11,667 nucleotides of DNA from Bacteroidota bacterium (GTDB taxonomy: Bacteria; Bacteroidota; Bacteroidia; Bacteroidales; VadinHA17): the NCBI GenBank assembly GCA_030613125.1, contig JAUWMO010000077.1, positions 1 to 11,667 of the forward strand, read 5' to 3'. The notes beneath the pieces were generated by a model. It made no database searches. It saw only the letters and a program-made list of their open reading frames with translations, and had not been told where the DNA came from. Every line of letters begins with the position of its first letter. Position 1 is the stretch's first letter. The position numbers and the translations under genes are program-made. Shown here one piece after another: positions 6,210-11,667 of this stretch.

Positions 6210-7220
6210 ATGGCATTCAATACATTGAAATATCCCTTTGAATTTCAGCTGGAACTTGGAGATAAGCTTCCGGAACTTGAATTGGCCTATCATACCTGGG
6301 GCCGGTTGAATGAAAATAAAGACAATGTTATATGGATATGCCATGCATTAACGGCAAATTCCAATGCTGAGGAATGGTGGTCCGGAATGATTGGAAAAGG
6401 GAATTTATTTGATCCTGATGAATACTTAATTGTTTGTGTGAATATTCTTGGGTCATGCTATGGAACTACCGGACCTCTCTCAATAAACCCAATTACGGGG
6501 AAACCCTATTTCAGGTCATTTCCAAAGATAACTTTTCGTGATATCGTAAATTCTTTTGAGATCATAAGAAAATATCTCGGAATAAGTAAGATACATACTA
6601 TTACAGGAGGTTCAATTGGAGGAGCGCAGTCAGTTGAATATAGCATTATGTACCCTGATAAGATCGAAAATTTGGTTTTTATTGCCTCGAGTGTTGCGTA
6701 TTCTCCATGGGGAATTGCATTTAACGAATCTCAAAGGTTGGCCATTGAAGCGGATCCAAGCTTTTTTAAAAATAATAATGAAGGTGGTAAAAAAGGATTA
6801 CGGGCAGCAAGATCCATTGCTTTAATAAGCTACCGGAATGACAGAATCTATAACCAAACACAATCAGAAGGGAATGATCAAATAACTGAAAGCTTCAGGG
6901 CAAGTTCTTACCAGGATTATCAGGGTGATAAACTGGTAAAGAGGTTCAATGCATATTCCTATTACACATTACTTAATCTTTCTGATACTCACAACGTGGG
7001 AAGATCACGTGAAGGCAAAGAAAAAGCACTGAAAAAAATTAAAGCAAAAATCCTCGCCATTGGAATTTCGAGCGATCTTTTATTTCCGGTCTATGAACAG
7101 AAATTCCTTACTAACAATGTGTGTGACTCTGTTTATAAAGAGATTGATTCTATATATGGACACGATGGTTTTCTTATTGAAACTGAAAAATTAACTGAGA
7201 TAATCAGAAAATTGTATTGA
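6210..7220 (+). CDS. metX: Homoserine O-acetyltransferase
   Basis: An alpha/beta-hydrolase-fold acyltransferase that activates homoserine with acetyl-CoA, giving the substrate of MetY. The 336-residue protein shows GSCYGTTGPLSINP (81-94), a family signature, and the nucleophile elbow GGSIGGAQ (133-140) with S135. The rest of the triad is D289 in SSDLLFP and H318 in YGHDGFL. It is shorter than the about 370-380 residues of many MetX proteins but lacks none of the catalytic motifs. Acetyl versus succinyl use cannot be decided by family name alone in MetX; the neighbouring metY favours acetyl. It starts 41 bp after metY and ends 12 bp before hom, consistent with one transcript. A weak A/T-only inverted repeat lies just before its start codon. 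Confidence 0.95.
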   Translation: MAFNTLKYPFEFQLELGDKLPELELAYHTWGRLNENKDNVIWICHALTANSNAEEWWSGMIGKGNLFDPDEYLIVCVNILGSCYGTTGPLSINPITGKPYFRSFPKITFRDIVNSFEIIRKYLGISKIHTITGGSIGGAQSVEYSIMYPDKIENLVFIASSVAYSPWGIAFNESQRLAIEADPSFFKNNNEGGKKGLRAARSIALISYRNDRIYNQTQSEGNDQITESFRASSYQDYQGDKLVKRFNAYSYYTLLNLSDTHNVGRSREGKEKALKKIKAKILAIGISSDLLFPVYEQKFLTNNVCDSVYKEIDSIYGHDGFLIETEKLTEIIRKLY

Positions 7221-7232
7221 AAAAATAAATCA

Positions 7233-8429
7233 ATGAATAAAAATTTAAAACTGGGGCTTTTTGGTTACGGCTGCGTTGGTCAGGGTCTTCATGATGTTTT
7301 GAATTCAAGTAAAGGATTCAGAGCCGATATATCACGTATTTGTGTAAAAGACAAATCAAAAAAGAGACGGCTGCCAATGAGGCATTTTACCTTTGAGAAA
7401 GACGATATTCTGAATGACCCTGATATCAACCTGATTGTTGAACTGATTGATGATGCTGAGGAAGCTTTTTCCATAGTAACAACTGCAATGAAAAAAGGAA
7501 AAAATGTTGTAACTGCCAATAAGAAAATGGTTGCAGAACATTTAAAGGAGTTGGTGCTGTTGCAGGAGGAAACAAAAACCTCATTCTTGTATGAAGCTTC
7601 CACCTGTGGAAGCATCCCTATTATCAGGAATCTTGAAGAATATTATGATAATGAATTATTGTATTCTGTCCGGGGTATTTTTAATGGTTCTTCAAATTTT
7701 ATTCTTTCGAAAATGTATAATGAAGGGAAAAGTTATAAAAATGCATTGAGCGAGGCGCAAGCACTAGGGTATGCTGAAACTGATCCGCGTCTTGATGTTG
7801 AAGGGATCGATGCAAAATACAAACTGATTATTATTACCCTTCATGCATACGGCTTATTTATTGAACCCTCAGAGGTCTTTAATTACGGGATCTCTAACAT
7901 TTCAGAACATGATATCAGATATGCTAAGGAAAAAGGATATAAAATCAAATTAGTTCCTTACGTAGGAAAATTAAATGAAACAACCATAACCTTCTATGTT
8001 CTACCCCGGTTTATTTCTTCAGAGAAGAACCTGTATAATGTAGATTATGAGTATAATGGTGTAATTGCTGAGGCTGCTTTTTCTGATAAACAATTTTTCT
8101 ATGGCAAGGGAGCAGGCGGGCATCCATCAGGCTCTGCTGTGTTATCAGATATTTCAGCCTGCACATACAACTACAAGTATGAATACAAGAAAAAAAACCA
8201 AAATACTGTAAAATACCATTCAACTAACATTCCAATAGAGATATATTTGAGGTATCACAATAAATCCGATCTGGAAAAATTTCGATTTCAATCTGTGTCT
8301 GAGAATTATTACAGAAAGGACTTTAATTACGTTATTGGTGTTATCAATTTGAATAATTTGATTGATATACAGAAGGAATTGAAAAAAATGAACATATTTA
8401 TAGTCAATACAGGCAGAAAATTTAATTAG
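7233..8429 (+). CDS. hom: Homoserine dehydrogenase (monofunctional)
   Basis: Reduces aspartate semialdehyde to homoserine with NAD(P)H, providing the MetX substrate. The N-terminal Rossmann motif is GLFGYGCVGQGL (8-19). VVTANKKMVAEH (92-103) contains K97, and STCGSIPIIRNL (123-134) follows. The catalytic stretch GYAETDPRLDVEGIDAKYKL (179-198) aligns with the yeast enzyme, placing E182, D188, D193 and K197 at the positions of E208, D214, D219 and K223. GAGGHPSGSAVLSD near 290-303 is the usual conserved turn. At 398 residues, the last 70 or so (after about 325) may be a reduced regulatory region; I see no clear ACT domain. It is a free-standing enzyme instead of the C-terminal half of a ThrA fusion. 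The stop codon TAG at 8427-8429 is shared with the first two bases of the inverted-repeat element behind it. Confidence 0.94.
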   Translation: MNKNLKLGLFGYGCVGQGLHDVLNSSKGFRADISRICVKDKSKKRRLPMRHFTFEKDDILNDPDINLIVELIDDAEEAFSIVTTAMKKGKNVVTANKKMVAEHLKELVLLQEETKTSFLYEASTCGSIPIIRNLEEYYDNELLYSVRGIFNGSSNFILSKMYNEGKSYKNALSEAQALGYAETDPRLDVEGIDAKYKLIIITLHAYGLFIEPSEVFNYGISNISEHDIRYAKEKGYKIKLVPYVGKLNETTITFYVLPRFISSEKNLYNVDYEYNGVIAEAAFSDKQFFYGKGAGGHPSGSAVLSDISACTYNYKYEYKKKNQNTVKYHSTNIPIEIYLRYHNKSDLEKFRFQSVSENYYRKDFNYVIGVINLNNLIDIQKELKKMNIFIVNTGRKFN

Positions 8430-8564
8430 TGTTTGTCCAGAAAGTCCGCTATCTGCGTTATGCTTGCCCTCAAAATGGTCATTTACAGTAGTAAACTCAC
8501 ATTTTTCGGGCTGCGCATCCCGATAGCTATCGGGATTGATAGCAAACTTTCTGAACTAAACACT
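8428..8564. mobile_element. MITE-like element with terminal inverted repeats, no coding capacity
   Basis: The two ends are imperfect inverted copies. The left end (8428-8453) reads AGTGTTTGTCCAGAAAGT then CCGCTATC. The right end (8538-8564), reverse-complemented, reads AGTGTTTAGTTCAGAAAGT then TTGCTATC. Inside, further inverted pairs nest: GCCC (8466-8469) with GGGC (8508-8511), AAAATG (8472-8477) with CATTTT (8500-8505), and TTTAC (8482-8486) with GTAAA (8491-8495). The right arm additionally carries a 20-bp palindrome. The whole 137 bp can fold as one long branched hairpin, in DNA or RNA. It encodes no protein, so if mobile it would need an enzyme supplied in trans. It could alternatively be a REP-like extragenic repeat or a structured intergenic RNA. 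Copies elsewhere in the genome cannot be seen from this window. Confidence 0.65.
8517..8536. repeat. Perfect 20-bp palindrome
   Basis: ATCCCGATAG is followed directly by its reverse complement CTATCGGGAT. It lies in the right arm of the MITE-like element with no counterpart in the left arm, so it would form its own branch when the element folds, or may have been inserted secondarily. I have a general memory of similar CCCGATAGCTATCGGG palindromes in Bacteroidota genomes. Confidence 0.85.
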
Positions 8565-8589
8565 GACTTTATAGACAGACTCTAATTAG

Positions 8590-8613
8590 AAGACCTGTAA
8601 TCTGACAGGTTTT
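8590..8613 (+). terminator. Stem-loop with short T run between hom and metH
   Basis: ACCTGT (8593-8598) and ACAGGT (8605-8610) pair perfectly around the loop AATCTG; a G-U pair and two A-T pairs (8590-8592 with 8611-8613) extend the stem into the T run. It may be a weak intrinsic terminator for the operon or a processing/attenuation site before metH. The 5' arm AAGACCT (8590-8596) can instead pair perfectly with AGGTCTT (8633-8639), close to the metH start codon. Confidence 0.5.
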
Positions 8614-8651
8614 AAAAGCCCGTTAGTACATAAGGTCTTATAAAAATAAAT

Positions 8652-11600
8652 ATGAATCAAAAAGGTGATATAAATAAAATAATTAAAGAAAGAGTTTTAG
8701 TCCTCGATGGGGCGATGGGTACTATGATCCAGGAATACAAACTGACTGAAGAAGAATTCCGGGGTCAAAGGTTCAGGGATTTTTCTTTCGATCTGAAAGG
8801 GAATAATGACTTGCTTTCTTTAACACAACCTCAGATAATTTTTGAGATTCACAGGAAGTACCTTAAAGCCGGGGCCGATATAATTGAAACCAATACTTTT
8901 AATGCGAACCGGATCTCAATGGCTGATTACCACTTAGAGGATATGGTTTATGAAATGAATAAAGCTGCGGCAATTCTTGCCAGGAAAGCTGTTAATGAGT
9001 ATAATCTTTCTGAACATGAAACCCCCAGATTTGTTGCCGGTTCTGTTGGGCCAACCAATAAAACGGCATCCATGTCACCCCGTGTGGAAGATCCGGGATA
9101 CAGGGAGGTTAATTTTGATGATTTAAGATTAGCTTACCATGAACAAGCGGAGGGATTGATTGATGGTGAGATTGATCTGTTTTTAGTTGAAACGGTTTTT
9201 GACACCCTGAATGCAAAGGCAGCTCTCTATGGTATTCGTGAGATAATGGAAGAAAAAAATATTTTTTTGCCGGTAATGGTTTCCGGTACTATTACTGATG
9301 CAAGTGGCAGGACCCTTTCAGGGCAAACACTGGAAGCTTTTTTAAACTCAGTTTCTGATCTGGATATTTTTAGTATTGGCCTTAATTGTGCTCTGGGAGC
9401 AAGGGAGTTACGTCCTTTTGTTGAGGAAATCTCAAATAAATCCTCTTTACCAATTAGTATTTATCCAAATGCAGGATTTCCAAATCAGTTTGGGGAATAT
9501 GAGGAAACCCCAAAAGAAATGGGCCTTTATATGAAAGAGTTTTTAGACAAAGGATTTATAAATATAATAGGAGGTTGTTGTGGAACAACTCCTGAACATA
9601 TTAAGGAGTTTAAAAAGTTAGCATTAAAGGCAAAACCAAGAATAATCCCGCGGAGAGAAACAAAGTTAAAATTAAGCGGCCTCGAATCATTTATGAGTTT
9701 TCCGGGAAGTAATTTCATAAATATTGGAGAAAGAACAAATGTATCAGGATCAGAAAAATTTGCAGGTTTAATAAGGAAAGGTAAATACGATGAAGCTCTC
9801 ACTATTGCAAAACAACAGATTGAAAATGGGGCACAGATTATTGATGTGAATATGGATGAACCAATGCTTGACTCCGCAAAAGCTATGACAAATTTCCTTA
9901 CACTTCTTGCTTCAGATCCTGATATTGCTAAAGTTGCTGTTATGATAGATTCATCAAAATGGGAGGTGATAGAAGCAGGTTTGAAATGTCTTCAGGGAAA
10001 AGGGATTGTTAATTCTATATCACTAAAAGAAGGTGATGAAATTTTCATGAACCAGGCTATTAAGATTAAGAAGTATGGTGCGGCTGTTGTGGTAATGGCT
10101 TTTGATGAGAAAGGACAAGCTACTTCATTCGAGCGTAAAATTGAAATTTGTAACCGATCATATAAGATACTTACGGAAGAAGTCAATTTTCCACCTGAGG
10201 ATATTATTTTTGATCCCAACATCCTTACCATTGCTACAGGGCTTGAAGAACATAATGATTATGCTGTGAATTTCCTGAAAGCAACAAAATGGATAAAAGA
10301 AAATTTACCACATGTACATGTAAGTGGAGGAATATCAAACTTGTCATTTTCATTTCGTGGGAACAATACTATCAGGGAGGCAATGCATTCAGTCTTCCTT
10401 TATTATGCAATAAAGGCTGGTCTTGATATGGGTATTGTTAATGCGGGTATGCTGACAGTATATGATGAAATACCTGAAGACCTTCTTGTCAGAGTTGAGG
10501 ATGTGATCCTGAACCGCAGGGAAGATGCTACAGAAAACCTGGTCGCATTTGCTCAGGAAACCTCTTCCCCGGAGAAGATGGATAAAAAGATAGAGGATTG
10601 GCGTAATAAACCTCTTGAAGAAAGAATTATTCATTCTTTGGTAAAAGGAAACTTTGAGTACATTGAAGCTGATATGAAAGAAGCTTTATCTGCATATTCA
10701 CAAGCCCTCGAAATAGTTGAAAAGCCCTTGATGAAAGGTATGGATATGGTTGGTGATTTGTTTGGTTCCGGGAAAATGTTTCTGCCCCAGGTAATTAAAA
10801 GTGCCAGGGTAATGAAGAAAGCAGTTGCTTATTTAAGTCCGCAAATTGAAAGGGAAAAAAGTGTGAGTGCTGAAATACAGACTGCCGGGAAAATACTCCT
10901 TGCAACTGTAAAGGGAGATGTTCATGATATCGGGAAAAACATTGTTGGTTTGATTTTAGGATGTAACAATTATGAAGTGATTGACCTTGGTGTAATGGTC
11001 TCTGCAGAGACGATCATTAAAGTTGCAGAAAAAGAACAAGTGAACATTATTGGTCTGAGTGGATTAATAACACCTTCACTTGAAGAAATGATACATGTAG
11101 CAAAAGAATTAGATCGGGAAAATATTAATATACCCTTACTAATTGGAGGCGCTACAACTTCCGTTTTACATACTGCAGTAAAAATTAGTCCGAATTATTC
11201 TGAAGGAGTTGTACATGTAAAAGATGCTTCAAGAAGTGTGCAGGTTGTAGGTCACCTGCTTTCAGAATCCCGGAAAAAGAAATTTCTGGATGAGACAAAC
11301 TTAAAATATAGGGAACTAAAAAAATTGAACAGCGGGATAAAAAGGTCGTTTGTATCTATTGAAGAGGCCCGGAAAAAAAGTCCTCAAATTGATTGGGGAA
11401 AATATATTCCTGTCTCACCTGAATTTCTGGGAGCAAAAGTAATTAAACTAACAGATCTGTCAGAAATAATAGAATATATTGACTGGACATTTTTCTTTCA
11501 TGTTTGGGAGTTAAAGGGAAAATTTCCTGATATTTTAGAACGGCAGGCGAAAGGCGATGAAGCAAGAAAACTGTATGAGGAGGCCCAGGAATTACTTGAT

Positions 11601-11667
11601 CGGATTATAAGGGAAAAGAAACTTGTTGCTGAGGCTGTTGTTGGGATATTTCCTGCAAATTCTGCCG
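8652..11667 (+). CDS. metH: Cobalamin-dependent methionine synthase (C-terminus beyond the right edge)
   Basis: Transfers the methyl group of methyltetrahydrofolate through cobalamin to homocysteine, giving methionine, the last step of the pathway encoded upstream. The frame stays open from ATG 8652 to the edge, 1005 codons of about 1200 expected. The homocysteine-binding barrel (1 to about 325) begins near LDGAMGTMIQ (18-27) and has zinc ligands C246 (GLNCALG) and C309/C310 (GGCCGTTP), matching C247, C310 and C311 of E. coli. The pterin barrel follows, with NIGERTN (357-363). The cobalamin cap domain precedes the B12 domain with GDVHDIGKN (755-763), where H758 is the lower axial cobalt ligand. 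The SAM-dependent reactivation domain starts near 900 and is cut at GIFPANS. The start codon has no obvious Shine-Dalgarno sequence. It may be co-transcribed with the operon by read-through; I see no promoter in the 222-bp gap. It is truncated by the window only. Confidence 0.97.
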   Translation, partial: MNQKGDINKIIKERVLVLDGAMGTMIQEYKLTEEEFRGQRFRDFSFDLKGNNDLLSLTQPQIIFEIHRKYLKAGADIIETNTFNANRISMADYHLEDMVYEMNKAAAILARKAVNEYNLSEHETPRFVAGSVGPTNKTASMSPRVEDPGYREVNFDDLRLAYHEQAEGLIDGEIDLFLVETVFDTLNAKAALYGIREIMEEKNIFLPVMVSGTITDASGRTLSGQTLEAFLNSVSDLDIFSIGLNCALGARELRPFVEEISNKSSLPISIYPNAGFPNQFGEYEETPKEMGLYMKEFLDKGFINIIGGCCGTTPEHIKEFKKLALKAKPRIIPRRETKLKLSGLESFMSFPGSNFINIGERTNVSGSEKFAGLIRKGKYDEALTIAKQQIENGAQIIDVNMDEPMLDSAKAMTNFLTLLASDPDIAKVAVMIDSSKWEVIEAGLKCLQGKGIVNSISLKEGDEIFMNQAIKIKKYGAAVVVMAFDEKGQATSFERKIEICNRSYKILTEEVNFPPEDIIFDPNILTIATGLEEHNDYAVNFLKATKWIKENLPHVHVSGGISNLSFSFRGNNTIREAMHSVFLYYAIKAGLDMGIVNAGMLTVYDEIPEDLLVRVEDVILNRREDATENLVAFAQETSSPEKMDKKIEDWRNKPLEERIIHSLVKGNFEYIEADMKEALSAYSQALEIVEKPLMKGMDMVGDLFGSGKMFLPQVIKSARVMKKAVAYLSPQIEREKSVSAEIQTAGKILLATVKGDVHDIGKNIVGLILGCNNYEVIDLGVMVSAETIIKVAEKEQVNIIGLSGLITPSLEEMIHVAKELDRENINIPLLIGGATTSVLHTAVKISPNYSEGVVHVKDASRSVQVVGHLLSESRKKKFLDETNLKYRELKKLNSGIKRSFVSIEEARKKSPQIDWGKYIPVSPEFLGAKVIKLTDLSEIIEYIDWTFFFHVWELKGKFPDILERQAKGDEARKLYEEAQELLDRIIREKKLVAEAVVGIFPANSA

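Noticed and set aside
8423..8589. TAATTAG at 8423-8429 and 8583-8589 as a target-site duplication of the inverted-repeat element
   Set aside because: The copies do not abut the terminal inverted repeats on the right (18 bp away), and a 7-bp AT-rich match is weak evidence.
8652..11667. Missing stop codon of metH as a sign of a broken gene
   Set aside because: The frame is intact with all expected motifs in order up to the last base, so the gene is cut only by the window edge.

Overview
The window comes from an AT-rich bacterium of the phylum Bacteroidota, probably a Bacteroidales or Marinilabiliales relative; the exact genus cannot be read from it. The evidence is a textbook Bacteroidota promoter (TTTG, 19 bp, TAnnTTTG) at 3019-3049, weak or absent Shine-Dalgarno sequences, a cysteinyl-tRNA synthetase with the KMGKS signature as I remember it from this phylum, and a short lipoprotein of a type I associate with Bacteroidota.

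Left part (1-2921). A predicted AAA+ ATPase of the AAA_14/DUF4143 type runs off the left edge on the minus strand. Behind it, on the same strand, is cysS (685-2181). A 377-bp gap with a strong stem-loop and an A9/G7 tract separates cysS from a divergent gene for a small lipoprotein of unknown function (2559-2921).

Regulatory part (2922-3432). A consensus promoter is followed by a SAM-I class riboswitch aptamer (about 3091-3217). Then comes a 31-codon open frame (3232-3327) whose last nine residues hold four methionines, a stem-loop directly behind its stop codon, and a terminator-like stem-loop with a U-rich tail (3366-3399). I read this as two stacked sensors in one leader: a SAM riboswitch and a methionine leader-peptide attenuator. 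It is the most interesting object in the window.

Right part (3433-11667). The leader precedes a colinear set on the plus strand: monofunctional aspartate kinase, O-acetylhomoserine sulfhydrylase (metY), homoserine O-acetyltransferase (metX), homoserine dehydrogenase (hom), and cobalamin-dependent methionine synthase (metH, cut by the right edge). Together they convert aspartate to methionine by direct sulfhydrylation. Only aspartate-semialdehyde dehydrogenase and the methyl-folate supply (metF) are absent from the window. A 137-bp MITE-like inverted-repeat element carrying a 20-bp perfect palindrome sits exactly between hom and metH, and a second stem-loop precedes metH.
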